Assembly: GCA_947466075.1 (NCBI GenBank)
Contig: CANIBP010000050.1
Location: 1 to 49,975 of the forward strand
Reading direction: 5' to 3'
Source: Verrucomicrobiaceae bacterium
GTDB lineage: Bacteria > Verrucomicrobiota > Verrucomicrobiia > Verrucomicrobiales > Verrucomicrobiaceae
DNA: 49,975 bases
In this document: piece after piece, positions 39,458 through 47,677 of the stretch
Layout: each line of letters opens with the position of its first letter
Position numbering within the stretch: the stretch's first letter is position 1
Program-made: the position numbers and the translations under genes
Notes under the pieces: model-generated
Told to the model about the DNA's origin: nothing
The model's input: the letters and a program-made list of their open reading frames with translations, nothing else
Database searches by the model: none

Positions 39458-40219
39458 TCACCCTTTGATACGCCCCATGGCCGAATGGGAGGCGGTGATG
39501 CCGCTGATGCGGTTGCGGAACTCATAGACATCGGCGCGGTAGAGTGTCGTTTCGTGCCAGAGCGGCTGACTATCATTGGCGAAACCGGTGGCCACGATTT
39601 CGAAGCAGGCGGTGCCGACGGGAATCTGCAAATGGGCAGCCTGCGCTTTGGAGGCATTCACCGCATGAATCACTTCTTCCGCGCCGCTGATTTCAAGGCC
39701 GCATTTTTCCGTCCAGCAGCCGTAGAGGGAGCTTTTGGCATCGGTGCGCGTCATCTTCGGGCACAGGCTGGCCACGATGTGCCGCCGCTCATAGATCACC
39801 GGCTTGCCGTCGGCCAGGCGGATGCGCTCCATGTAGATGAGCATGTCGTCGGCATGAACCTTGAGGCTCTGGGCGATGGCCCGTGGTGCATCGGCAGCCG
39901 TGAGCTTGCGGAATTCGAGCAGCGTCGTGCCCGGCTTCTTGCCTGCGGCCAAAGCCTTGTCCGTGAAGCTCACAAGCCGCTCGAGGTCGTAATCGAGCAC
40001 GCTCTCCCGCACAAAAGTGCCTGCGCCGCGCCGCACCTCCAGCAAGCCCTGCGAGACGAGGCTGCTCAGCGCCTTATTGGCTGTCGGTCGGCTGGTTTTG
40101 AAGCGTTCGGCGATGTCGCGCTCGGTGAGGAACTGGGTGCCAGGCGCGAAGTCGCCACCACGGATGAGGGAGCGGAGTTCTTCGATGAGGTGCTGGTGAA
40201 AAGTGCCGTTCGCGGACAT
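39458..40219 (-). CDS. GntR-family transcriptional regulator (HutC subfamily, UTRA domain)
   Basis: A 253-residue regulator on the minus strand. An N-terminal winged helix-turn-helix (about 5-75; LTERDIAERFKTSRPTANKAL, GLLEVRRGAGTFV) is followed by a UTRA ligand-binding domain (about 95-245; YMERIRLADGKPVIYERRH, PLWHETTLYRADVYEF). UTRA regulators of this type sense sugars or sugar acids and usually repress. It is divergent from gluconokinase, with a 73-bp shared intergenic region carrying a perfect inverted repeat over the gluconokinase promoter. It most likely represses the 40293-47550 operon until gluconate or a uronate derivative is present. The ligand is inference. Confidence 0.9.
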   Translation of the reverse strand: MSANGTFHQHLIEELRSLIRGGDFAPGTQFLTERDIAERFKTSRPTANKALSSLVSQGLLEVRRGAGTFVRESVLDYDLERLVSFTDKALAAGKKPGTTLLEFRKLTAADAPRAIAQSLKVHADDMLIYMERIRLADGKPVIYERRHIVASLCPKMTRTDAKSSLYGCWTEKCGLEISGAEEVIHAVNASKAQAAHLQIPVGTACFEIVATGFANDSQPLWHETTLYRADVYEFRNRISGITASHSAMGRIKG

Positions 40220-40247
40220 GCGCCCAGCTTGGGACGGGAAAAGAGCT

Positions 40248-40275
40248 TTGACAAGTGGCTAAGCCTATTTATAGC
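40248..40275 (+). promoter_or_regulatory. Sigma70-like promoter of the gluconokinase operon
   Basis: A perfect -35 TTGACA (40248-40253), 16-bp spacer, and -10 TATAGC (40270-40275). Transcription would start near 40282, only about 11 bases before the gluconokinase ATG at 40293, leaving a very short leader without a Shine-Dalgarno sequence. Confidence 0.6.
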
Positions 40276-40287
40276 CTGGCTTAGCCA
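40256..40287. promoter_or_regulatory. Putative GntR operator (perfect inverted repeat)
   Basis: Arms TGGCTAAGCC (40256-40265) and GGCTTAGCCA (40278-40287) are exact reverse complements separated by 12 bp. They straddle the -10 element and the predicted start point, so a bound regulator would block RNA polymerase. The site lies between the divergent GntR and gluconokinase genes. Confidence 0.7.
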
Positions 40288-40292
40288 ATTCA

Positions 40293-40808
40293 ATGAACGC
40301 AACCCGTCACAGTCATCACTCCGCCCTCGTTGTCATGGGCGTCAGCGGTGCCGGGAAATCGCTCATCGGGCCGCTCCTGGCGGAAAGGCTCGGCGCGGCT
40401 TTTGAGGACGCGGATGATCATCATTTGCCGGAAAATCGCGCGAAACTCGCGGCAGGCATTCCTTTGACCGATGAGGACCGGCGACCGTGGTATGCCGCGC
40501 TGCGGCAGGTCATCATTGCGCATCGAGCAGCTGGCAAAAGGCTCGTTCTGGCCTGTTCCGCGCTGCATTCCGGCCTGCGGGCCTGGTTGCGTGGGGATGA
40601 TGACGAAAGCGCCATCTGCTGCATCCTCCTCGAAAGTCCTCGTGGCGCTCTGAAAGCTCGTTTGGAAGCACGCAGCGGCCATTTCATGCCTGCGACGCTT
40701 TTGGACAGCCAGCTAGCCACTCTCGAAATCACTCCCGACCTCTTCTGCGTGAGCAATGACCGCGAACCGCAGGCCGTTGTGCAATCCATCCTCCAACACA
40801 TCTCATGA
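40293..40808 (+). CDS. gntK: Gluconokinase
   Basis: A 171-residue small P-loop kinase of normal length. The Walker A GVSGAGKS is at 16-23. DADDHHLPENRAKLAAGIPLTDEDR follows, with substrate-binding Asp/His, and then GHFMPATLLDSQLATLE, all diagnostic of GntK-type gluconokinase. It phosphorylates D-gluconate to 6-phosphogluconate with ATP in the cytoplasm. It is the first gene of the operon controlled by the GntR operator, and its stop overlaps the following ALDH start by 4 bp. The canonical D-x-H following the P loop has D-D-H-H here, a small variation. Confidence 0.92.
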   Translation: MNATRHSHHSALVVMGVSGAGKSLIGPLLAERLGAAFEDADDHHLPENRAKLAAGIPLTDEDRRPWYAALRQVIIAHRAAGKRLVLACSALHSGLRAWLRGDDDESAICCILLESPRGALKARLEARSGHFMPATLLDSQLATLEITPDLFCVSNDREPQAVVQSILQHIS

Positions 40809-42238
40809 AAGCAACCCACTACATCCACGGAGCACGCGTCGAAGCGGGTTCCCGCCCCCTCTCGCCGCTGACCTCACCGGTCGATGGCACAGCGCTCGGC
40901 ACAGTCACGGCGGCTGATTCCGCTGTGGTCGATCAAGCCGTGCAATCCGCCCGGAAGGCCTTCCAAAGCTGGGGCGCCGTGCCGGTGAAGGAGCGCGTGC
41001 AGGTGCTCTACAAGTTCAAGACCCTGGTGGAAAAGAACATCGGTGAACTTGCCAAACAGGTGACTGCCGAGAATGGCAAGACCACCGCTGAATCCGCCGC
41101 CGGCATCGCACGCGGCATCGAGATCGTCGAATATGCCGCCAGCCTGCCGCAGCTTTTTGCGGGCGAGATTCTGGAGGTCAGCACGGGCGTGGACTGCTAC
41201 ACGCGCCGCTTTCCTCTCGGGGTCGTCGCGGGCATCACGCCCTTCAATTTTCCCGCCATGGTGCCGATGTGGATGTTCCCCATGGCCATCGCCTGCGGCA
41301 ACAGCTTCATTTTGAAGCCGAGCGAGCAGGTGCCTTTCACGCCGCTCATGCTCGCTGAGTTGCTGAAGGAAGCGGGGCTCCCCGATGGGGTCTTCAACAT
41401 CGTGCAGGGCGACCGCGAAACCGTGGAAGCCGTGCTCGATCATCCCGGCATCACCGCCGCCGCTTTTGTCGGTTCTACGGCGGTCGCAAAAGCTGTGTAT
41501 GATCGCGGAGTCGCGGCCAACAAGCGCATGCTGACCCTCGGCGGTGCCAAAAATCATCTCGTCGTCGTGCCCGATGCCGATCCGGTCATCACGGCGAAAA
41601 ATGTCGTCTCCAGCGCCGTCGGATGCGCCGGACAGCGCTGCATGGCGGCGAGCGTGTTGATCGCCGTCGGCGACTGCGATCACATCATCGACGCGATTGA
41701 GCAGGAGATGCGCAGCCTGGCTTGCGGAAAAGAAGTCGGAGCCATCATCAGTGCCAAAGCCAAAGAACGCATCGAAGGCTACATCACCCGCGCCGCCGAG
41801 CGTGGAGCCAAAGTGATTCTTGATGGTCGTGGGCAACAGAGGGCTGGCCACTACGTTGCGCCCACGCTCATCGACGGCATTACTCGCGAGGACGAATGTG
41901 CCAATGACGAGATTTTCGGCCCAGTGCTGAGTATCTTGCGCGTGAAGACGCTCGAGGAAGCCATCGCCATTGAGAACGCGAACCCCTACGGCAACGCCGC
42001 CTGCATCTACACCACCAGCGGTGCCACGGCCCGCTACTTCGAGATGAAGGCCGAGGCCGGCATGATCGGCGTGAACATCGGTGTACCCGTGCCACGCGAT
42101 CCCTTCGGCTTCGGCGGCTGGAATGCCAGCAAGTTCGGCCCCGGCGACATCACTGGAAAAGATGCCATCGGCTTCTGGACAAAGACCAAGAAGGTCACCG
42201 CCAAGTGGACTGCCAAATCAGCCAACTGGATGTCGTAA
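40805..42238 (+). CDS. mmsA: CoA-acylating methylmalonate-semialdehyde dehydrogenase-like ALDH (MmsA/IolA type)
   Basis: A 477-residue ALDH. The nucleophile C279 is in GCAGQRCMA. The position of the catalytic Glu of ordinary ALDHs is Thr244, in LTLGGAKNH. Loss of that Glu and the GAKNH signature are characteristic of methylmalonate-semialdehyde dehydrogenases, which form an acyl-CoA. TPFNFPAMVPMWMFP and NPYGNAACIYT also fit. The usual substrates are methylmalonate semialdehyde or malonate semialdehyde, giving propionyl- or acetyl-CoA. In an operon with gluconokinase and uronate dehydrogenase it may instead finish a myo-inositol- or uronate-like route with malonate semialdehyde. It is coupled to gntK by ATGA. 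Confidence 0.88.
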   Translation: MKATHYIHGARVEAGSRPLSPLTSPVDGTALGTVTAADSAVVDQAVQSARKAFQSWGAVPVKERVQVLYKFKTLVEKNIGELAKQVTAENGKTTAESAAGIARGIEIVEYAASLPQLFAGEILEVSTGVDCYTRRFPLGVVAGITPFNFPAMVPMWMFPMAIACGNSFILKPSEQVPFTPLMLAELLKEAGLPDGVFNIVQGDRETVEAVLDHPGITAAAFVGSTAVAKAVYDRGVAANKRMLTLGGAKNHLVVVPDADPVITAKNVVSSAVGCAGQRCMAASVLIAVGDCDHIIDAIEQEMRSLACGKEVGAIISAKAKERIEGYITRAAERGAKVILDGRGQQRAGHYVAPTLIDGITREDECANDEIFGPVLSILRVKTLEEAIAIENANPYGNAACIYTTSGATARYFEMKAEAGMIGVNIGVPVPRDPFGFGGWNASKFGPGDITGKDAIGFWTKTKKVTAKWTAKSANWMS

Positions 42239-42239
42239 C

Positions 42240-43286
42240 ATGAAAGCAGCCACCTACTTCGGAAAAGAAGACCTTCGCGTCATCGAACACCTCACTCCCT
42301 CTCTCGACGAGGGAGAAGTGCTCCTTCAAATCCATGCCTGCTCCGTCTGCGGCACGGATCTGCGCACCTACCGCCATGGCGACAAGAAAATCATCCCGCC
42401 GCGCATCCTCGGTCACGAGTTTTGCGCCACCGTGGTCGAGTCACGAGCGCCGGATGCCAATGTCAAAGTCGGTGACCGCGTGGTGATGTATATCGTCATC
42501 GTGCATGAGCGGGATCGTTATGTGGAAATGGGGCGTGAGAATCTCACATCACATCGCACGACGATGAGCTACCACCATGACGGTGCCTTCGCACCCTTCA
42601 TGAAGGTGCCCGCCATTGCCGTGCAACAGAACAACCTCTTCAAGGTCACCTCCGACATTTCGAACGAGCACATGTCGCTCGCGGAGCCACTCGGCTGCTG
42701 CATGAACGCGCATTCGCGGCTCGGCATCGGCTTGAAGGACACCGTGGCCGTCATCGGCGCAGGACCCATCGGCATGATGCACGCTGCGCTGGCCCGCTTG
42801 CAGGGAGCGCAGAAGGTCATTGTGCTCGACAACAATCCCGCGCGCCTCGAAATGGCGAAGCGCTTCGACATCGACGCCGCGCTGCTTGTGCAGGCGGACG
42901 GCTCGCATCGTGAACAGGTGCGCGAACTCACCGACGGCTTCGGCACCGATGTCACTATCGTCGCCGTCAGCGCCGCGCCCGCGCAGAATGACGCGCTAGA
43001 AATCGCCGCGAAGGCAGGCCGCGTGAACTTTTTCGCCGGCCTTCCGAAGTCGAACCCCATTGCCCCGCTCGATGTGAATCACATCCATTACAAGGAACTC
43101 GTCATCAGCGGTAGCTACTCGGAGAAGAAATCAGATTTTCAGGCCAGCTTCGCCCTGCTGCACAGCGGACGTTTCCCTGCGGAGAAGTTTATCACCCACA
43201 CGCTCCCGCTGGAGCGCATCAACGAAGCCTTCCCGCTCATGGAAAGCGGCGCAGCACTAAAGGTCTGCATCCTGCCCGGCACCTGA
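42240..43286 (+). CDS. Zinc-type medium-chain dehydrogenase lacking the structural zinc lobe
   Basis: A 348-residue MDR dehydrogenase. ATG 42240 lies one base after the previous stop. Catalytic zinc ligands C37 (CSVCGTD), H59 and E60 (GHEF) are present, and the Rossmann loop GAGPIGMM is followed by VLDNN, whose Asp favours NAD. The four-cysteine structural zinc lobe of sorbitol or alcohol dehydrogenases is absent; the region reads YIVIVHERDRYVEMGRENL. This shape occurs in some polyol-phosphate and sugar-acid dehydrogenases such as L-idonate or galactitol-phosphate types. Likely role: oxidation of a polyol or hydroxy sugar acid in the gluconate/uronate operon. The next gene, an aldolase, follows by 12 bp. 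Confidence 0.88.
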   Translation: MKAATYFGKEDLRVIEHLTPSLDEGEVLLQIHACSVCGTDLRTYRHGDKKIIPPRILGHEFCATVVESRAPDANVKVGDRVVMYIVIVHERDRYVEMGRENLTSHRTTMSYHHDGAFAPFMKVPAIAVQQNNLFKVTSDISNEHMSLAEPLGCCMNAHSRLGIGLKDTVAVIGAGPIGMMHAALARLQGAQKVIVLDNNPARLEMAKRFDIDAALLVQADGSHREQVRELTDGFGTDVTIVAVSAAPAQNDALEIAAKAGRVNFFAGLPKSNPIAPLDVNHIHYKELVISGSYSEKKSDFQASFALLHSGRFPAEKFITHTLPLERINEAFPLMESGAALKVCILPGT

Positions 43287-43298
43287 TCCATAACCATC

Positions 43299-44264
43299 AT
43301 GCTATTATCTCCTGAACAAACCCGCGCCCTCTATCAGCATGCCGCCACCGCAGGCTACGCCGTGCTCGCAGTCAATGCGGACAGCCCTGCCGCCATCGTG
43401 GACTGCCTCATCGCGGCTGGTGCGTGCGATGCGCCCATCATTGTAGAAACCAGTCTCTGGCAACTGACGGGGCACAGCTTTGGCGTGGGCGATCCCTGCT
43501 TGGGCATTGACCGCTTCCTCGCCGAACTGCACACGCTGGCTGCGTGCGAGCGCTTTCGCGATGTGCCGGTCATTTACCACACCGACCACATCAAAGGACC
43601 TGCCACAGTCAGCATCCTGACCCACGCCATGCGAAAAAGGGCCTCCAGCATCTCGCTCGACTCGTCCAGCATGAGTGCGGAGGAAAACATCGCCACGATG
43701 ATCCGCCTGGGTGAGATCGCCGCGCAGGAAAAACTGCCGCTCACGCTCGAAATGGAAGCCGGTGTCGATGATGGCGTCACGCCGCTGGAGGAGACACGCA
43801 CGCTCTTTGGTGAAGTCGAAAAGCGAATGCCGGGGCATCTCGCTCTTTGGGCACCGGGTGTTGGCACGAAGCACGGTTTGGGCAATGACCTCGGCGGATT
43901 CAATCCCGACGCGATCCGCGCTCATCGCGATCTCGCATCGGAACTGGCCGGTCGGCCCATTGGCATCGCCCTTCACGGCTCCTCCGGCCTCACCGAAGCA
44001 CAACTGGCCGCCGGTGTGGCAGCGGGCGTGGCAAAGGTGAACTGGTCCTCCGAGTCTCTACTGATCCGCTCGGAAGCCGCCGCGGCCTTCTTTGATCAAA
44101 ATCGCGAGCGACTCCGCCAAACGCATCCCGACTTCAAAGCCACCGCCATGGACAATGGCCTGCAGCAGAGCATCTCCGCCGCTTATGTGCCTAAAGTGAT
44201 GGCGCGAATCGAATCGCTCGGTGGTCGCGGGCGGGCCGCTGACTTCCTGAAAACTCTGGCATGA
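43299..44264 (+). CDS. Class II fructose-bisphosphate-aldolase-family aldolase
   Basis: A 321-residue TIM-barrel aldolase with class II metal-site blocks: YHTDHIKGP (Asp/His), GVGTKHGLGN (His), LHGSSGL (His) and KVNWSS. The E-x-E-A-G stretch (LEMEAGVDDG) sits where the family has E-x-G. It is divergent from housekeeping FbaA and closer to KbaY/AgaY-like or uncharacterised catabolic members. Likely reaction: retro-aldol cleavage of a ketose phosphate or 2-keto acid made by the neighbouring enzymes. It overlaps the uronate dehydrogenase gene by 4 bp. The substrate is unknown; with gluconokinase upstream, a phosphorylated six-carbon intermediate is plausible. Confidence 0.85.
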   Translation: MLLSPEQTRALYQHAATAGYAVLAVNADSPAAIVDCLIAAGACDAPIIVETSLWQLTGHSFGVGDPCLGIDRFLAELHTLAACERFRDVPVIYHTDHIKGPATVSILTHAMRKRASSISLDSSSMSAEENIATMIRLGEIAAQEKLPLTLEMEAGVDDGVTPLEETRTLFGEVEKRMPGHLALWAPGVGTKHGLGNDLGGFNPDAIRAHRDLASELAGRPIGIALHGSSGLTEAQLAAGVAAGVAKVNWSSESLLIRSEAAAAFFDQNRERLRQTHPDFKATAMDNGLQQSISAAYVPKVMARIESLGGRGRAADFLKTLA

Positions 44265-45100
44265 TGCCGATGAACTCTCCCTCGCGCATTCTCCTCACCG
44301 GTGCGGCAGGCATCGTCGGCACCGCACTGCGCCCAATCCTGCGCACACGCCATGACAGCGTGCTGCTCACCGACATCACGGAGATCAGAGACCTTGCCAC
44401 CAACGAGCGTTTTCACCAGGCGGATCTGCAAGACCTGGGATGTTTGGAAATACTTTGCGGCCAGGTGGATGCGATCATTCATCTCGGAGGCATGGTCGGC
44501 GCGCACTACCGATTCGAGGACGTGCTCGGCCCGAACATCGTCGGCACGCATCACCTCTTCGAAGCGGCGGTGCGTCAGGGCGTGCGACGCGTGGTCTATG
44601 CCAGCAGCCATCATGTCATCGGTTTTTCCCCGCTCGGCTCCTTTCTCGACCACCGCACCGCCCCACGACCGAATGGCGAGTATGCGCTGAGCAAGGCATT
44701 CGGTGAGGCCGCAGCATCCTACTACGCGGACAACTTTGGCCTGGAGGTCCTCAGCATCCGCATCGGCTACATCGGCGATGACATCTCCAAGGAGCGCCGC
44801 ATTCACACCTGGGTCAGTGCTCGTGATCTCGCGCAGTTGATCCACATCGGCCTCACGCACCCCGACATCCGTCACGAGATCGTCTATGGCGTCTCCGAGG
44901 TGCCCGCGCCCTTTTTTGACAATCAAAACGCCACCCGTCTCGGCTATGTGCCACAGGACCGGTCGCTCGATCACGTGAAGTCGCCCGATCTTCTCCACTA
45001 TCAACCCGACCTCACCACCATCGAAGAAGGTGTCGTTGGCGGCGGCTTCGCCCGCGCAGGTTTCGCGGGCGATCCGGCCAAAGTGCTCGCGAGACGGTGA
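44261..45100 (+). CDS. udh: Uronate dehydrogenase-like NAD-dependent epimerase/dehydratase family protein
   Basis: A 279-residue extended SDR. TGAAGIVG is at 13-20, ASSHHVIGF around 114-122, and the catalytic Y141-x-x-x-K145 in YALSK. IRIGYIGDDISKERRIHTWVS and EIVYGVSE...FFDNQNATRLGY are typical of bacterial uronate dehydrogenase (Udh), where the pattern is S-N-H-V-I-G-F and Y-G-V-S. Udh oxidises D-glucuronate or D-galacturonate with NAD to the aldarolactone. SHHVIGFS differs slightly from the usual SNHVIGFY. There are three possible ATGs at the start (44261, 44264, 44270); the first overlaps the preceding stop. It points to uronic acids as the operon's substrate. Confidence 0.82.
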   Translation: MMPMNSPSRILLTGAAGIVGTALRPILRTRHDSVLLTDITEIRDLATNERFHQADLQDLGCLEILCGQVDAIIHLGGMVGAHYRFEDVLGPNIVGTHHLFEAAVRQGVRRVVYASSHHVIGFSPLGSFLDHRTAPRPNGEYALSKAFGEAAASYYADNFGLEVLSIRIGYIGDDISKERRIHTWVSARDLAQLIHIGLTHPDIRHEIVYGVSEVPAPFFDNQNATRLGYVPQDRSLDHVKSPDLLHYQPDLTTIEEGVVGGGFARAGFAGDPAKVLARR

Positions 45101-45157
45101 GTCTTGCTCTTTCTCATGTCAGACTTTGGACCATTGTTCGTCCTTCTTCTAACCACT

Positions 45158-46531
45158 ATGAACCGCCGCACCTTCCTCCAAAAGTCCACGCTAGCTACCG
45201 CTGGCACTTTCACCGCCAAGTCCTACTCCCAAATCGCCGGGGCCAACGAACGCGTGCGCGTCGGCATCATCGGCTTCGGCCTCATCGGGCGCATTCATAC
45301 GCGCAGCTTTCACGGGCTGAAGGAATCGCAGGTCGTGGCGGTGTCGGATTGCTTTAAGCCGCGCATGGATGCCTGCGTGGAGCTGGTCGGTGGTGATTGC
45401 GCGAAGATCCCCGACTTCCGCAAGATGCTGGAACGCAAGGATGTCGATGCTGTCGTGGTGAACACCGGCGACCACTGGCATGCGCTGCAAATGATGCTGG
45501 CCTGCGACGCGGGCAAGGATGTGTATCTCGAAAAGCCGCTCCACCTTTTCGTCCGCGAGGGCGAGTGGATGCAAAAGGTCGCCGCGCGGACGAATCGCGT
45601 TGTGCAAGTCGGCACGCAGCAGCGAAGCGCGGCCCATTATCACAAGGCGAAGGAACTCCTGCGCGGCGGTGCCATCGGCGACATCGTCAGCGTGCAGTGC
45701 AATTTCTTCCGCAACGTCATGCCCGGCATCGGCAACCCGCCGGATGGCGATGCGCCCGCCGACCTCGACTGGGACATGCTGCTGGGGCCCGCGCCGCAGC
45801 GACGCTACAATGCGAACCGCGCGCTGTATCACTTCCGCTGGTTCTGGGACTACAGCGGCGGCCAGATGACGAACCTCGGCCATCACTCGCTCGACATCGT
45901 GCATTGGATCTTTGATATCAAAGCTCCGAAGGCCGTCAGCAGCAGCGGCGGACGCCTTTTCCTCAAGGACAACGGCGAGGTGCCCGACACGCAGGACGCC
46001 ATCATCGAGTATCCGAAGTTCAACACCATCGTGCAGTTCCGCGAATGCGCCGCCGGTGCCGGAGCGAGCAGCATGGGCGCGCTCACCTTCATGGGCACGA
46101 AGGGCACCATGACGCTCGGACGCGATGGCTTTGAAATCCTGCCCGACAAGAAAATCGACCCAACCAATTCGTATGCGAACATCATCGGCGGACATCCCGT
46201 CGGCGGCCCGCAGCCCGTCCCAGAGCCCGAAGGTGACTTCTGGTGCGAAAAAGCCGAGGACAAGAGTGGCGATTGGAAAGGGATGTATGTCGAGCACGCC
46301 AAGAACTTCCTCGACTGCGTGAAGAGCCGCAAAACGCCCAATTCCGACCTCGCCAGCAGCCACTGGGTCAGCACCACCTGCCATCTCGCCAACATCAGCG
46401 CCCGCACTGGCCGCAAAGTCGTGTGGGATGCCGCCGCCAACGACATCGCCAGTGACAAAGACGCCAGCGCCATGCTTCAGCGCCCCTATCGCGCCCCGTG
46501 GGATGCGGAACTCAAAGCCGTGCTCGCATGA
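45158..46531 (+). CDS. Tat-exported Gfo/Idh/MocA-family oxidoreductase
   Basis: A 457-residue protein. ATG 45158 begins a Tat-like signal (MNRRTFLQKSTLATAGTFTA). The Rossmann loop GFGLIG is at 39-44 and the conserved EKP motif contains K126. A C-terminal dehydrogenase domain follows (GGQMTNLGHHSLDIVHWIFD). Family members act on sugars or their derivatives with a tightly bound NAD(P), and exported members such as GFOR-like or glycoside-hydrolase-like GH109 types carry the cofactor through Tat. GHHSLDIVHW gives possible zinc or substrate-binding His residues. It is linked by a 4-bp overlap to the next Tat protein. The reaction is not known; oxidation or redox-assisted cleavage of a glycan end is possible. 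Confidence 0.88.
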   Translation: MNRRTFLQKSTLATAGTFTAKSYSQIAGANERVRVGIIGFGLIGRIHTRSFHGLKESQVVAVSDCFKPRMDACVELVGGDCAKIPDFRKMLERKDVDAVVVNTGDHWHALQMMLACDAGKDVYLEKPLHLFVREGEWMQKVAARTNRVVQVGTQQRSAAHYHKAKELLRGGAIGDIVSVQCNFFRNVMPGIGNPPDGDAPADLDWDMLLGPAPQRRYNANRALYHFRWFWDYSGGQMTNLGHHSLDIVHWIFDIKAPKAVSSSGGRLFLKDNGEVPDTQDAIIEYPKFNTIVQFRECAAGAGASSMGALTFMGTKGTMTLGRDGFEILPDKKIDPTNSYANIIGGHPVGGPQPVPEPEGDFWCEKAEDKSGDWKGMYVEHAKNFLDCVKSRKTPNSDLASSHWVSTTCHLANISARTGRKVVWDAAANDIASDKDASAMLQRPYRAPWDAELKAVLA

Positions 46532-47550
46532 ACCGCCGCCATTTTCTCGCCACTGCCGCCACGTTGGCAGCCGCTCGTTCGTTTTTGCACGCCGCAGGCG
46601 CAGCGACGAGCCGCCTCGGCATCTGCACGTTCTCTTGCCATCAACGCTGGAAACTCACCCAGCCGACCAATGCCGCCGACTTCTATCGCTACGCCCGCGA
46701 ACTCGGCGCGGAGGGCGTGCAGTCGCCGCTGCGAGGCTGCGAGCCGAAAACGATCCGCGATCTCGTGGAGCAGACCGGCGGCTATTACGAGGGCGAGCTG
46801 CGTCTTCCAAAGACGGAGAGCGATCTTGCGGCCTTTGAGACCGAAGTCCGCCAAACACGCGAGGCGGGCGCTTTCGTTGCACGTGCCGTTTTCACGAATG
46901 GACGGCGCTACGAGGCCTTTCCGACCTTGGCGGACTTCCGTGCCTTCCACGAGCAAGCGCAGCAAACACTGGCGCTCATCGAGCCCGTTTTAAAAAAGCA
47001 CCGCCTGAAGCTCGCCATCGAAAATCACAAGGATCACACCACGGAGGAGCTGGTCGGCATGATGAAGGTTATCAGCAGCGAGTGGATCGGCGTGCTGGTG
47101 GACACCGGCAACAACCTCGCCCTTCTGGAAGAGCCCCACGCGGTCGTCGAAGCTCTCGCGTCCTTCGCCCTCAGCGTGCACCTCAAAGACATGGCCGTGC
47201 AGTCTAGCGACGACGGCTTTCTGCTCAGCGAAGTGCCGCTCGGCACCGGTATGCTCGACCTGCCGCGCATGATTGCCGCACTGCGCAAAGCCAATCCCGC
47301 GCTCGTCATCAATCTCGAAATGGCCACCCGCGATCCTCTGCGCATCCCGTGCCTCACCGACGTTTACTTCACCACTTTCCCCGAGCGCAAAGCCACGCAT
47401 CTCGATGCCGCGATGAAGCTCGTGAAGGCAAATCCTCCCAAACAGCAACCACCCGCCGTGAGCGGCAAACCGATCGCCCAAGTCCTCGCCGAAGAAGAAG
47501 CCAACAACCGCCAGGGTCTCGATTGGATGAACAAGAGATGCCGCGCGTGA
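46528..47550 (+). CDS. Tat-exported xylose-isomerase-like TIM-barrel protein
   Basis: A 340-residue protein. ATG 46528 overlaps the preceding stop by 4 bp and starts the signal MNRRHFLATAATLAAARSFLHA. The mature part has AP endonuclease-2/xylose-isomerase-like barrel signatures: LAIENHKDHTTEEL, GVLVDTGNN, LSVHLKDM and INLEMATRDPL. The metal-binding residues Glu (AIENH), Asp (VDTGNN), His (VHLKD) and Glu (LEMA) are all present, so it may be an active epimerase or isomerase. It is probably periplasmic. Together with the upstream Gfo/Idh/MocA protein it forms an exported pair at the end of an otherwise cytoplasmic uronate operon, as commonly seen in Verrucomicrobiota. Confidence 0.88.
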   Translation: MNRRHFLATAATLAAARSFLHAAGAATSRLGICTFSCHQRWKLTQPTNAADFYRYARELGAEGVQSPLRGCEPKTIRDLVEQTGGYYEGELRLPKTESDLAAFETEVRQTREAGAFVARAVFTNGRRYEAFPTLADFRAFHEQAQQTLALIEPVLKKHRLKLAIENHKDHTTEELVGMMKVISSEWIGVLVDTGNNLALLEEPHAVVEALASFALSVHLKDMAVQSSDDGFLLSEVPLGTGMLDLPRMIAALRKANPALVINLEMATRDPLRIPCLTDVYFTTFPERKATHLDAAMKLVKANPPKQQPPAVSGKPIAQVLAEEEANNRQGLDWMNKRCRA

Positions 47551-47677
47551 TTGCGGCACCTTCCCATGGGTTACTCGGGTGAAGCCACGCACCAAGCCCA
47601 ACCTCTAGTCAACGACTCCATCAGTTCCACCTCCGATCATGAACACAACCTCACTCCTCCTGCTCCCCCAGACAGCT
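47551..47677 (+). other. Intergenic, with a 22-codon orphan start (47639-47707)
   Basis: No intact gene. ATG 47639 opens MNTTSLLLLPQTASVPHRL, 22 codons to TGA 47705-47707. It looks like the beginning of a signal peptide that runs into the antisense of the AraC remnant. I see no terminator for the preceding operon. Confidence 0.35.
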
